DNA of 34,339 nt from NCBI GenBank assembly GCA_021163295.1, contig JAGGXD010000125.1, forward strand, positions 1 to 34,339. Reading direction: 5' to 3'. Below, piece after piece: positions 6,769 through 15,263 of this stretch (position 1 is its first letter; every line of letters starts with the position of its first letter). This stretch comes from Bacteroidales bacterium (GTDB taxonomy: Bacteria; Bacteroidota; Bacteroidia; Bacteroidales; VadinHA17). A model generated the notes under the pieces. It had not been told where the DNA came from, made no database searches, and saw only the letters and a program-made list of their open reading frames with translations. The position numbers and the translations under genes were made by a program.

Positions 6769-9700
6769 TTAGTTATTTATGTTTCCCTTTCCGGGTTTAT
6801 AAATCACGCCCTTCCTGGTTTTTCCGTCAATAACAACAAGCAGAGGCTCAGAAAACCTTATATGCCGTATAAAGTCATCTTCATATGTGGCTTCCATATT
6901 ATCCAGAAATTTAATGTCATAATAGCCATCATTCATAAAAGGATTGATTGTAAAATATCCTACCCTGAATGATGTAAGATTCTGGAAGAAATGGGTTCCC
7001 TGGCTTGGATCGATCCTGTAGTTATCCAATCCCGATTCCACGATTACTCTTGCCTGTGATATCTGAGCCCATTTTGTGGGTATTCCCAGCCAATAATCTG
7101 TTGAGCCCCATCGTCCGGGCCCTGTAAGAATGTAATTCTTGCCCTCACTGGCAAACTTAGTATTTAATTTTTCAATGTCACCGGCAATTTTTTCATTAAA
7201 AGAAGCATCAAAAGCATCAGGTTTAACATATACAAGATCACGGATTCCATTTAATACTCCATTTCCCAGAGCAGAATCAGAAATAATGAGTGTATCTTCA
7301 CTCTTTACATCATCAAGACTAATGGATTCAAATTGTTCCTCATTAACTACCGGCCTTATTTGTAAAAAGTTAAACTCCTTAGGATATCCTTCAGGAGTAT
7401 CTATATTTACAGCAAATTCTATCTCAATAGGGTTATTCATTTGATTTTGACCAATCTCAAGAAGATCCCTGAGTATCTCAGCCAGAGGAAACGCATTGTG
7501 TTCCAGGATATTGGAAAATGTTATTACCGGGTTACCTGAACCGTAATATCCATTTCGTAAAATGTTATTCTCAAAATCGAAAGTTGAAGCCACCCATTTC
7601 AGAGTATTATCATTTTTTGCTTCCCTTATAGGTAAACTAAGAATATTAATTCCATCATCAACTGAAGGAACAAAGCTATTTATATTCATATCAAGCGCAT
7701 AATAATTCTTTTGCGACTCTCTCAATGCTAATTCCGGTGTTGATAATTGAAGAATTTTACGAGGGTATTTAGGAGAGAAGCGAAGAGTAGCACCACCATC
7801 CACAACTAATTTACCAAGTCCCATTGCAACATTGGCAATTCCATCTTCAGACTTTTCAGGTCCGATTGGATAGAAATTAAGTGACCTTGCCACACCCGAA
7901 ATTGTCGGATAGAACCGATTGTTATATTGACTCCCACAGACCTCCTGCAATATTATTCCCATTTTTTCTTCGTCAATAACGTTAGATGTTGCTGTCATAT
8001 ATGCTTTGCTGCTCTTGAAATATACCGAAGCATATACCTGTTTAATGGCATCAGCAAGCTTTGCAAGCATTACCTTCTTATCATGATGCGGAGGAATCAT
8101 GTAGGTGGAGTAAATGCCTGCAAACGGCTGATAATGTGAGTCTTCTAATTTACTTGAAGACCTTACAGCGATAGGGATATCTCCCGATACCTTAAGGAAG
8201 GCTTTTATATCAAGGTAAATCCAACCGGGTAATTTAGCTTTTGTAAAAGCTTGAAGTATATCATTATCGTCAAGATCAGACAGTCCAATTTTGTACAGAT
8301 CGTTATTCTCCATAAATTCATCAAAGACATCGGTGCATAAAACCACTGTTCTTGGAATAGTAATCACAACATCTTCATATTTACTAAAAAGTTTTTTATC
8401 CTTTATAAGAGAATTGACAAAAGCAAGTCCTCTCGCTTTCCCCCCTATTGAACCATCGCCTACTCGTGAAAAAACAGAATACTTATCATATGTTGTCCTC
8501 TCAAATTTTGCAATAACTCCACGCCCTTTACCCAAACGAAAGCATGATATTGACACGTCTAAAAATTTCCTGATCCCATCAAGCGAGCCGAAATCGTCCG
8601 TATGCAAATACTTGAACATTTGTGCAATTGGGAACAATGCTCTTGCATTCAACCATTTTGAAAAATGATCACGGCTTGTATGATACTCAAGGCATTGATC
8701 AGGGATACTCATAAGAATCTGCTGGAATTCCTGGAGGTTTGCAGCCCTTGCAATCTCCTTTTTCGTGTCAGGATCACGGAAAATAAAAGATCCAAAAGCC
8801 AGATTATGTATTATAAAATCCCGGAGTTCAATTGAAAGGTTTTTTGAATACTTGTATAAAAAATCCACATTCATTTCTATGGCAATCCTCTTATACTTAT
8901 TGTCGGAAGATTGCAGAACAAATGGCATGTTCACATTATCTTTCTTTACAAGTTTACATAACTTTATTCCCGCTTCAACGTCTCTTATTCCTTTTCGATT
9001 GAAAGTAATATCCGAAATGATACCGAGAACATTTTCTTTGTATTTCTCATATAATTCAACAGCTTCTTCGAAATTTGTTGCAAGTAGGATCTTTGGTCTG
9101 CCCCTCATTCTCATCATTATCTGGTGTTCATTCAAAGCTTCCTGCTGAAACTCTTTTGACTGATTAAGAATAATCGTGTACAAATTGGGCAGATAGGAGG
9201 ATACAAAACGAATAGAATTTTCAACAAGAATAATAGATTGAACACCTATTTGAAGAATATCATATTCAGCGTTCATTTTATCCTCAATAAGCTTAATTAT
9301 AGCTAGTAACAGGTTCGCATTACCAAGCCAGGAAAAAACATAATCAATGGCACTAAGATCACTTTTTTTAATCTGTACTGAAACTTCACGCGAAAAGTAT
9401 GCTAAAATTACAATAGGTATATTTATATATTCTCTTTTTATTTGCCTGCTTAATTCAAAAGTATCCATTTCCCCTTTGCCCCACATTGTAATAACAAGAT
9501 CAATTTTTTCATTCTCTAAACGATGAAAGGCTTCCTCTATATTATCTACCTGAATAAAAACCGGCGGATACCGTAAATTCAGAGACACATATTCAATAAA
9601 TATCTGTTCATCAATCCTCCCATCTTCTTCGAGCATAAAAGCATCATAATTACTACAAACTAATAATACTTTATGAATCCGGGTTTGCATCAACAAATCA

Positions 9701-9801
9701 AAGGAGGTATCACTGAAGTCAAATCCATAAGATTCTATTATCCCATGATTATCAGCGCATTCAGAGTTATTGGTTTGTATTTGGTTATTATCTTTACTCA
9801 T
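6769..9801 (-). CDS. PEP/pyruvate-binding ATP-grasp protein with N-terminal receiver-like domains
   Basis: A 1010-residue protein from the ATG at 9801 (an in-frame TTG at 9816 is less likely; AGGA precedes the ATG). Residues about 42-165 and 185-345 look like two receiver-type alpha/beta domains; the first has no clear phospho-aspartate (VITMWGKGEMD), the second has SDITF with Asp264. Residues about 440-820 form a PPDK/PEP-synthase N-terminal ATP-grasp domain: GGKARGLAFV (454-463), AVRSSSKLEDSHYQPFAG (545-562) and EIEFAVN to LQIRPV (794-818). The last 190 residues, with GPGRWGSTDYWLGIP and DPSQGTHFF, form a domain I cannot name. The phosphohistidine swivel domain and PEP-utilising barrel of true PEP synthase are absent, so it should not be called PEP synthase. 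It follows korAB on the same strand, behind a terminator. Confidence 0.85.
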   Translation of the reverse strand: MSKDNNQIQTNNSECADNHGIIESYGFDFSDTSFDLLMQTRIHKVLLVCSNYDAFMLEEDGRIDEQIFIEYVSLNLRYPPVFIQVDNIEEAFHRLENEKIDLVITMWGKGEMDTFELSRQIKREYINIPIVILAYFSREVSVQIKKSDLSAIDYVFSWLGNANLLLAIIKLIEDKMNAEYDILQIGVQSIILVENSIRFVSSYLPNLYTIILNQSKEFQQEALNEHQIMMRMRGRPKILLATNFEEAVELYEKYKENVLGIISDITFNRKGIRDVEAGIKLCKLVKKDNVNMPFVLQSSDNKYKRIAIEMNVDFLYKYSKNLSIELRDFIIHNLAFGSFIFRDPDTKKEIARAANLQEFQQILMSIPDQCLEYHTSRDHFSKWLNARALFPIAQMFKYLHTDDFGSLDGIRKFLDVSISCFRLGKGRGVIAKFERTTYDKYSVFSRVGDGSIGGKARGLAFVNSLIKDKKLFSKYEDVVITIPRTVVLCTDVFDEFMENNDLYKIGLSDLDDNDILQAFTKAKLPGWIYLDIKAFLKVSGDIPIAVRSSSKLEDSHYQPFAGIYSTYMIPPHHDKKVMLAKLADAIKQVYASVYFKSSKAYMTATSNVIDEEKMGIILQEVCGSQYNNRFYPTISGVARSLNFYPIGPEKSEDGIANVAMGLGKLVVDGGATLRFSPKYPRKILQLSTPELALRESQKNYYALDMNINSFVPSVDDGINILSLPIREAKNDNTLKWVASTFDFENNILRNGYYGSGNPVITFSNILEHNAFPLAEILRDLLEIGQNQMNNPIEIEFAVNIDTPEGYPKEFNFLQIRPVVNEEQFESISLDDVKSEDTLIISDSALGNGVLNGIRDLVYVKPDAFDASFNEKIAGDIEKLNTKFASEGKNYILTGPGRWGSTDYWLGIPTKWAQISQARVIVESGLDNYRIDPSQGTHFFQNLTSFRVGYFTINPFMNDGYYDIKFLDNMEATYEDDFIRHIRFSEPLLVVIDGKTRKGVIYKPGKGNINN

Positions 9802-9884
9802 CGTTATTCCTGCCAATTAGTATATATGTGAAAACAATTAATAATAAAAATAACAGATTTCTTTCAGAATGCCTAATTACTTAC

Positions 9885-10013
9885 TCGCTATCGCTCGTGT
9901 TATTCCGTCTCTGCTCTCTTCTCTTTATCGGCCAGTCGTCCCCTCTCACCCAGTCGCCTCGTCGTTCTTCCTTCCGACTCTGCCAAAAACACCTGCGGCG
10001 CACTCTGGCAGGT
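9885..10013. other. C-rich, G-poor GC island between korB and the PEP-binding gene
   Basis: In an otherwise AT-rich gap the + strand from about 9885 to 9990 is dominated by C and T (repeated TCGCT, TCGTC, CTCTC motifs). It ends with a possible hairpin, ACCTGC (9991-9996) and GCAGGT (10008-10013). Open frames through it look non-coding. It resembles the degenerate pyrimidine tracts elsewhere in the window but is richer in C. The promoter of the PEP-binding gene probably lies between here and 9802. Confidence 0.5.
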
Positions 10014-10033
10014 CTATTGTATGTTTATTGGAT

Positions 10034-10064
10034 AAAAAAAAGCTGCCTCCGGTTTTGAGACAGC
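10034..10064 (-). terminator. Rho-independent terminator after korB
   Basis: Read on the minus strand, an 8-bp stem GCTGTCTC / GAGGCAGC (10064-10057 with 10049-10042, one wobble) closes a 7-nt loop and is followed by eight Ts (10041-10034). It lies 27 bp after the korB stop and should separate korAB from the next gene. Confidence 0.88.
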
Positions 10065-10090
10065 ACTTCAAACTTTAGGCATTTCTTTTA

Positions 10091-11107
10091 TTACAATTCC
10101 CAGGTGTTTCCACTATTTAACAGATCATCAACACACTTAATCTCCGCTTTTGCTCTTATTTCCTCCATCTGATGGTTTACATCATAATCATATGTCTCTG
10201 CATCAACACATCTGATAATACCAAGTACAACAGGATAATCAGGATAACGCATGTTTGCCAGCATCAGATGTATTCCCGGATTCACTTCCTCTGCATTATG
10301 GATCAATAAATCATCTTCGGTTATCCCATCCTCACCAATCTTAACAACCTTTAATTTATTATCTTTCAGAATGATACCTTTATCGTTATCTTTCCCAAAG
10401 ATCATTGGTTCATTATGGTGCAGAATTAATTGTCTGTTTCCCTTCTCCTCTTTATCAGTAAGGTAACTATATATTTTATCATTGTATATAACGCAATTCT
10501 GAAGCACTTCAACTACAGAAGTCCCTTTATGTTTTCCTGCCTGGATATAAATTTCAGTAGACAATTTAACATTACTGTCAATTGTTCTGGCAAAGAATTT
10601 TCCCTGAGCACCGATTACAAGTTCTCCGGGATGAAAAGGTTCTTCGACTGTTCCATATGGTGATGTTTTAGTTACGAAACCCTTGTATGAGGTAGGTGAA
10701 TATTGTCCTTTAGTAAGACCATATATTTGATTATTGAAAAGTATGATATTTATATCAACATTTCTCCTGATAACATGAATAAAATGATTCCCTCCAATAG
10801 CAAGGGCATCTCCATCGCCTGTAATTTGCCATACACTTAATTCAGGGTTAGCAATTTTTACACCCGTGGCAATAGCCGAAGCCCGTCCATGAATTCCATG
10901 AAATCCATATGTGTCTAAATAATATGGGAAGCGGGACGAACAACCAATACCTGAAATAAATGCGAAATTCTCTTTTGGAACATCCAGTTCAACCAGGGCA
11001 CGCTGAATCGCATTCATAATAGCATGATCCCCGCATCCCGGGCACCAGCGGGCTTCCTGATCACTTTTCAAATCTTTAACTGTGAGTTTATGTGTTATAT
11101 CAGACAT
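10091..11107 (-). CDS. korB: 2-oxoacid:ferredoxin oxidoreductase, beta (TPP) subunit
   Basis: A 338-residue thiamine-diphosphate-binding subunit of a 2-oxoacid:ferredoxin oxidoreductase, most like the 2-oxoglutarate type. WCPGCGD (residues 21-27) gives Cys22 and Cys25, and Cys56 in SGIGCSSRFPYY is a third likely iron-sulfur ligand. The TPP/Mg motif is GDGDALAIGGNHFIHVIRRN (about 97-116) with NNQIYGLTKGQYSPTS following. It pairs with korA, which ends one base before its start, so translation is probably coupled. The complex would oxidise 2-oxoglutarate or a related oxoacid to the acyl-CoA, reducing ferredoxin. Substrate choice is inferred from similarity. A strong terminator follows it. Confidence 0.92.
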   Translation of the reverse strand: MSDITHKLTVKDLKSDQEARWCPGCGDHAIMNAIQRALVELDVPKENFAFISGIGCSSRFPYYLDTYGFHGIHGRASAIATGVKIANPELSVWQITGDGDALAIGGNHFIHVIRRNVDINIILFNNQIYGLTKGQYSPTSYKGFVTKTSPYGTVEEPFHPGELVIGAQGKFFARTIDSNVKLSTEIYIQAGKHKGTSVVEVLQNCVIYNDKIYSYLTDKEEKGNRQLILHHNEPMIFGKDNDKGIILKDNKLKVVKIGEDGITEDDLLIHNAEEVNPGIHLMLANMRYPDYPVVLGIIRCVDAETYDYDVNHQMEEIRAKAEIKCVDDLLNSGNTWEL

Positions 11108-11108
11108 T

Positions 11109-12953
11109 TTATTTATCCTCCAAAATTTTATTGATGTTCTTTTTCAATTCAATCACGGTAAAAGGAAGTCCCTGTATCTTATTATACTGATAGTACTTGA
11201 ATTCCTGATGTTTCATTCTGAGATAATCAGCAAACTGTCCCATGTTCAATTCACAAACCACTATTTTCTTAAACTTTCTAAAAACATCTCCGGTATTTTT
11301 TGGGAGTGGCCGGATGTAATTAAAATGGGCAAGACTAACTTTTCTCCCCTCTTCCCTCAACTCATTTACCGCTGTAATAAGGTGTCCGTATGTGCCACCC
11401 CAGCCAACAACAAGAAGATTGCCATCTTCACCCCCTTCCACTTCAAGCTCAGGTATAAAATTAACGACATTTTCGACTTTTTTATCTCTTATCTTTATCA
11501 TTTTCTCATGATTCTCAGGATCATGAGAAACATTACCGGTAATAAAATCTTTTTCCAACCCACCAATTCTGTGTTCAAGACCTTTTGTGCCGGGCAGTGC
11601 CCATGTTCGTGCAAGCCTCTCAACATCTCTCGCATAAGGTTCCCAGTCTTTTATGCCTTCTTTTACAATAGGAGGTTTAATATCAGGATAATCTGCCATT
11701 TTGGGGATTCTCCATGGTTCAGTCCCATTAGCCAGGAAACCATCTGACATTAAAATAACAGGGGTCATATGTTCAAGGGCAATCTTTGCAGCTTCAAATG
11801 CATATTGGAAACAATTAGTAGGAGTACTTGCAGCCATAACCACTACAGGACATTCGCCACTTCTTCCATATAATACCTGCCAAAGATCAGCCTGCTCGGT
11901 TTTTGTAGGTAGTCCGGTCGAGGGACCACCTCTTTGCACATTAATAATTACAATAGGAAGTTCAGTTATCACAGCCAGTCCTATAGATTCAGATTTTAAA
12001 GCCAGTCCGGGACCTGAAGTTGTTGTTACACCAAGTTTCCCAGCAAAACTCGCTCCAATAGTTGTACATATCCCCGCAATTTCATCCTCAGCCTGAAAAG
12101 TAATAGCTCCCAGGTCACGCCTAAGTGCCACCTCTTCCAGAATACTGGTAGCCGGAGTTATCGGGTAAGAACCAACATATACACTTAGTCCGGCTTTTTC
12201 TGCAGCTGCCAGGACGCCCCAGGCTACAGCAGTATTTCCATTGATATTACGATATTTTCCTTTTTCAATTTCAGCCCGGCTAATATTATAGGGACATAAA
12301 GCCTCTACAGTTTCAGCATAATAATAGCCGGCTTTAAGTACTTTTTTATTGGCTTCAACAACCAACGGTTTTTTCCTGAATTTCTCTTTAAAAAAGTTTT
12401 CAGTATAGTCAAGCGATTTACCAAATAGCCAGTAAACCATACCCAATGCGAACATGTTTTTTGTTCGTAAGATACTTTTTCTATCGAGGTCTGTATCCTT
12501 GAGCACTTCTTTAGTCATATTGGTAATCGGGGCTTCAACTACCATAAATGCGTCTAAAAATTCCTTGCCAATCGGATTTGAATCAAATCCCGCTTTTTCA
12601 ATTCCTTTTTCATCAAAATTATCAATATCCAGTATAATCACCCCTCCCTGCTTAACCCATTTTAAATTTGCTTTAAGAGCAGCCGGATTCATTGATACCA
12701 AAACATCAGCAAGATCTCCGGGAGTTTTTATTTCCGAATGTCCTACATGAACCTGAAATCCGGAAACTCCTCCCACTGTGCCTGAAGGTGCACGGATCTC
12801 TGATGGATAATCAGGAAATGTTGACATATAGTTACCGAATAAAGCTGCTGTGTTCGAGAAAAGAGTTCCTGTGAGTTGCATCCCATCGCCAGAGTCTCCT
12901 GAGAACCTGATAACCATTTCGTCACGTTCAACAACTTCGGGTTTTTTATTCAT
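11109..12953 (-). CDS. korA: 2-oxoacid:ferredoxin oxidoreductase, fused gamma-alpha subunit
   Basis: A 614-residue protein with the gamma domain (about 1-195, starting with the FSGDSGDGMQLTG motif) fused in front of the alpha pyrimidine-binding domain (about 225-500) and a C-terminal transketolase-like domain. SYPITPATSILEEVA and TTTSGPGLALKSE are the alpha-subunit signatures, as in KorA/VorA enzymes. The gamma-alpha fusion is the usual arrangement in Bacteroidota and many anaerobes. No separate ferredoxin-like delta subunit is nearby. With korB it would yield acyl-CoA, CO2 and reduced ferredoxin, in an oxidative or partly reductive TCA path. The 296-bp upstream gap holds its promoter, but I see no clear box. 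Confidence 0.93.
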   Translation of the reverse strand: MNKKPEVVERDEMVIRFSGDSGDGMQLTGTLFSNTAALFGNYMSTFPDYPSEIRAPSGTVGGVSGFQVHVGHSEIKTPGDLADVLVSMNPAALKANLKWVKQGGVIILDIDNFDEKGIEKAGFDSNPIGKEFLDAFMVVEAPITNMTKEVLKDTDLDRKSILRTKNMFALGMVYWLFGKSLDYTENFFKEKFRKKPLVVEANKKVLKAGYYYAETVEALCPYNISRAEIEKGKYRNINGNTAVAWGVLAAAEKAGLSVYVGSYPITPATSILEEVALRRDLGAITFQAEDEIAGICTTIGASFAGKLGVTTTSGPGLALKSESIGLAVITELPIVIINVQRGGPSTGLPTKTEQADLWQVLYGRSGECPVVVMAASTPTNCFQYAFEAAKIALEHMTPVILMSDGFLANGTEPWRIPKMADYPDIKPPIVKEGIKDWEPYARDVERLARTWALPGTKGLEHRIGGLEKDFITGNVSHDPENHEKMIKIRDKKVENVVNFIPELEVEGGEDGNLLVVGWGGTYGHLITAVNELREEGRKVSLAHFNYIRPLPKNTGDVFRKFKKIVVCELNMGQFADYLRMKHQEFKYYQYNKIQGLPFTVIELKKNINKILEDK

Positions 12954-12995
12954 GGCTTACTAATTTATTATGTTATACGATTCAGTCCCGTTTTG

Positions 12996-13038
12996 AAAAA
13001 AATTTAATGCATATAAAATCATTTATTTTATATGCATT
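12996..13038 (-). terminator. 14-bp perfect inverted repeat with minus-strand T-run
   Basis: Arms 13006-13019 and 13025-13038 are perfect reverse complements (core ATGCATATAAAAT) around a 5-nt loop. On the minus strand AAA and then seven Ts follow. It lies about 210 bp downstream of murI and 50 bp upstream of korA. It could terminate the murI transcript or be an operator for korAB; the very AT-rich stem weakens the terminator reading. The rest of 12954-13249 shows no gene. Confidence 0.45.
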
Positions 13039-13249
13039 TCCCTTTATTTTTCATTCTGTTATACAACCAAAATGTGACAATTGAAATTCTTATTTACAAA
13101 AGTAAATATTTTACAATACTAAAATATTTTTTTTCATATATTTTTCAGCAGAAACAGCTTATAAAGGTCTGTTAATAAGAAAATAAACAAAATAATATCC
13201 TATAACATATTTTCATATATTGAATTCGTGAGAAGAAGAAAGCATTTTT

Positions 13250-14059
13250 TCAATTCCAGAAATCGATTTTTTTGAGATCGATTGTTTCCTCAAAAAACAT
13301 TTTGGCAATTTTCTCAAAAAATAGTGTGAAATCGGAGATATAAAATTGATCCTTTTGTGATTTCCCGGTATTCAGAAGGTTATTTTCAGTAAGTAAATTT
13401 TTAACGAACTCTGCAATAATTTTTCCAGAATCAATTACATCAATATTAAAATTAAAAAACTTTGTTATTTGATTCTTAATAATAGGATAGTGTGTGCACC
13501 CAAGTATAAGCGTTTCAACACTTTTCATGCTTTTATCAGAGAGGTACGCTCTAATAATTGCATTACTTATGTCATCATAAATAAACCCTTCTTCGATCAT
13601 TGGGACAAACAAAGGAGTTGCCATCGATATCACATCAAGTTCAGGATTATTACTTTTCAATACTTTTTCATATGCTCCTGAATTTATCGTTCCTTTGGTA
13701 CCTATAACCCCAATCTTTTTATAATTACTTTTTCCAATATATTCAGTCACAGGATCAATTACATTTACCAGTTGAACCTGCTCACTAAAAAAATTCTTAA
13801 GATCGTTAAAAGCTACGGCTGATGCAGTATTACATGCAACCAGGATAGTTTTGCATTTTTTTTCCATTAAAAAACCGGCAATTTTTCGCGAATAGTAAAT
13901 AATGGACTTTGCAGATTTATCCCCATAAGGAAGATGTGCAGTATCTCCAAAATATATGATGCTTTCCTGTGGCAACAACTGTCTGATAGCATGTGCAACA
14001 GTTAGTCCACCCACTCCGGAATCAAAAATTCCAATCGGTTGTGAGGATAATAATTTCAT
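13250..14059 (-). CDS. murI: Glutamate racemase
   Basis: A 269-residue MurI, which makes D-glutamate for peptidoglycan. The N-terminal IGIFDSGVGGLTV places Asp13 and Ser14 in the substrate site. The two catalytic cysteines are Cys76 in VACNTAS and Cys188 in LGCTHYP, and YFGDTAHLPYG (36-46) is diagnostic. The length is typical. It comes after the twin skp genes on the same strand, but a bidirectional terminator lies between, so it is probably expressed from its own promoter or by read-through. The neighbourhood, envelope assembly genes, fits its role. Confidence 0.96.
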   Translation of the reverse strand: MKLLSSQPIGIFDSGVGGLTVAHAIRQLLPQESIIYFGDTAHLPYGDKSAKSIIYYSRKIAGFLMEKKCKTILVACNTASAVAFNDLKNFFSEQVQLVNVIDPVTEYIGKSNYKKIGVIGTKGTINSGAYEKVLKSNNPELDVISMATPLFVPMIEEGFIYDDISNAIIRAYLSDKSMKSVETLILGCTHYPIIKNQITKFFNFNIDVIDSGKIIAEFVKNLLTENNLLNTGKSQKDQFYISDFTLFFEKIAKMFFEETIDLKKIDFWN

Positions 14060-14097
14060 TTAGTTCCCGAATATAATTAAAAAAGATGTGTAAAAAT

Positions 14098-14134
14098 AAA
14101 AAAACCATCCTCAATATTGCGGATGGCTTTTTTT
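14098..14134. terminator. Bidirectional terminator between the second skp and murI
   Basis: CCATCC (14105-14110) and GGATGG (14121-14126) form a 6-bp stem with a 10-nt loop. On the minus strand it runs into seven Ts (14104-14098); on the plus strand C and then seven Ts follow. It lies 25 bp after the stop of the skp-like gene. Confidence 0.8.
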
Positions 14135-14150
14135 CTATGAATTTAAAATA

Positions 14151-14669
14151 TTATTCCTCAAGTCCGAGTTTCTTTTTAACCATGGGCAAAATATCTATAC
14201 TCTGTTCGGAAAAATAGATCACTGAACCCCTTGAAAGATCAAAGATATACATAAATCCATTTTCTTTTGCCACATCTTTAATTGCCTTTTCCGCCTTCAT
14301 AATAATTGGCTGGATCAACTGAGCGTTCTGTTGTTGTAATTCCTTCTCGGCATTAGTTGTGAATGCCTGAATTCTACTCTGAAATTCATTAAGCTCCTGT
14401 TCTTTAGTCTGTTTCACCAAAGGAGTTAAATTATCACGTTTCTCAACATAATCATTAAGTTTATTATTGTACTCAACATTCATTATTTCAAGTTCACCCT
14501 CCAGGTCCTTAGCATACTGTTGAATTTTCACTTCTGCACTATCCCTTTCCGGCATCATGCTCAATAACTCCTGGCTATTAATATGACCAAATTTATAATT
14601 CTGAGCATTTACTGTTGTTCCTGAAAACAGGAATAGAATTATAACAATTAATTTTATTACATTTTTCAT
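14151..14669 (-). CDS. OmpH/Skp-family periplasmic chaperone (second copy)
   Basis: A 172-residue Skp (OmpH) family protein. It begins with a signal peptide, charged MKN then a hydrophobic stretch, cleaved near VNAQ (about residue 23). After it comes YKFGHINSQELLSMMPERDSA, the usual family start, then a long coiled-coil-prone helical part (about 45-125) forming the tentacles, and a C-terminal segment MYIFDLSRGSVIYFS resembling other family members. Skp holds unfolded outer-membrane proteins in the periplasm for BamA. It follows a paralogue 48 bp upstream, and bamA lies before that one. A good -7 box lies in the 48-bp gap, so it may also have its own promoter. Confidence 0.9.
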   Translation of the reverse strand: MKNVIKLIVIILFLFSGTTVNAQNYKFGHINSQELLSMMPERDSAEVKIQQYAKDLEGELEIMNVEYNNKLNDYVEKRDNLTPLVKQTKEQELNEFQSRIQAFTTNAEKELQQQNAQLIQPIIMKAEKAIKDVAKENGFMYIFDLSRGSVIYFSEQSIDILPMVKKKLGLEE

Positions 14670-14704
14670 TTCATTTCTTTTTAATTATTCATTCAGAATT
14701 CGCA

Positions 14705-14735
14705 CAAAAATAACCAATTAATTTTTATAACCTAA
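14705..14735 (-). promoter_or_regulatory. Bacteroidota-type promoter before the second skp
   Basis: On the minus strand a -7 box TATTTTTG (14712-14705) matches TAnnTTTG perfectly, with TTAG (14735-14732) 19 bp upstream as a near-match to the -33 TTTG. The predicted start is about 35 bp before the ATG at 14669. The -33 element overlaps the end of the first skp gene. Confidence 0.5.
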
Positions 14736-15233
14736 TTTTTCTAAAACATCATCACTAAGATCATATTTCGGATTTGTATAAAGCATGCTTGGTCCACTTG
14801 CCGTATCAAAAATAACGGCGTAATTTCCCTCAACAGCAATTTCTTTAACAGCATTATACACTTCATCCTGTATAGGTTTAATAAGTTCCTGTCGTTTTAT
14901 ATAAAGATCCCCTTCGCGTCCAAAATACTTATTCTGTAATTCCTTAACAGCTTTTTCCTTACCAATAATCTCTTCTTCTCTCTTAATCTTCATTTCCCGC
15001 GTAAGCAAAACCTGTTCGTTCTGATAATCCTTATACATTTTCTCAACTACAGCATATTCATCAGATATTTCTTTTTCCCATTCTTTGGAAAACTGATCTA
15101 ATTTATCCTGAGAAGCTTTGTACGAAGGGATATTACTTAAAATATATTCAGTATCAACAAATGCATATCTTTGGGCAAATGTAAAACCTGCCGAAAGTAT
15201 AAGAACTCCAAGTGTGATCATTATTTTTTTCAT
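14718..15233 (-). CDS. OmpH/Skp-family periplasmic chaperone (first copy)
   Basis: A 171-residue Skp/OmpH family protein directly downstream of bamA (30-bp gap). It has a signal peptide MKKIMITLGVLILSAGFTFA, cleaved before Gln21. The mature start RYAFVDTEYILSNIPSYKAS is the family signature. Residues about 40-125 are rich in Lys, Glu and Gln and should form the coiled-coil tentacles; AVIFDTASGPSMLYTNPKYDLS near the end is also typical. It shares overall plan but only modest sequence with the next gene, so the duplication looks old. Role: chaperoning outer-membrane proteins to the Bam complex. Confidence 0.92.
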   Translation of the reverse strand: MKKIMITLGVLILSAGFTFAQRYAFVDTEYILSNIPSYKASQDKLDQFSKEWEKEISDEYAVVEKMYKDYQNEQVLLTREMKIKREEEIIGKEKAVKELQNKYFGREGDLYIKRQELIKPIQDEVYNAVKEIAVEGNYAVIFDTASGPSMLYTNPKYDLSDDVLEKLGYKN

Positions 15234-15263
15234 GACTAATTCCGTTTTTGGTTAATAAACTAA

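Noticed and set aside
9828-10078. Two short plus-strand open frames in the GC island
   Set aside because: Composition is driven by the C-rich repeats, and they run over the korB terminator.
11082-11747. Long plus-strand open frame over korA
   Set aside because: It lies antisense inside a strongly conserved gene, has an odd residue composition, and has no recognisable motif.
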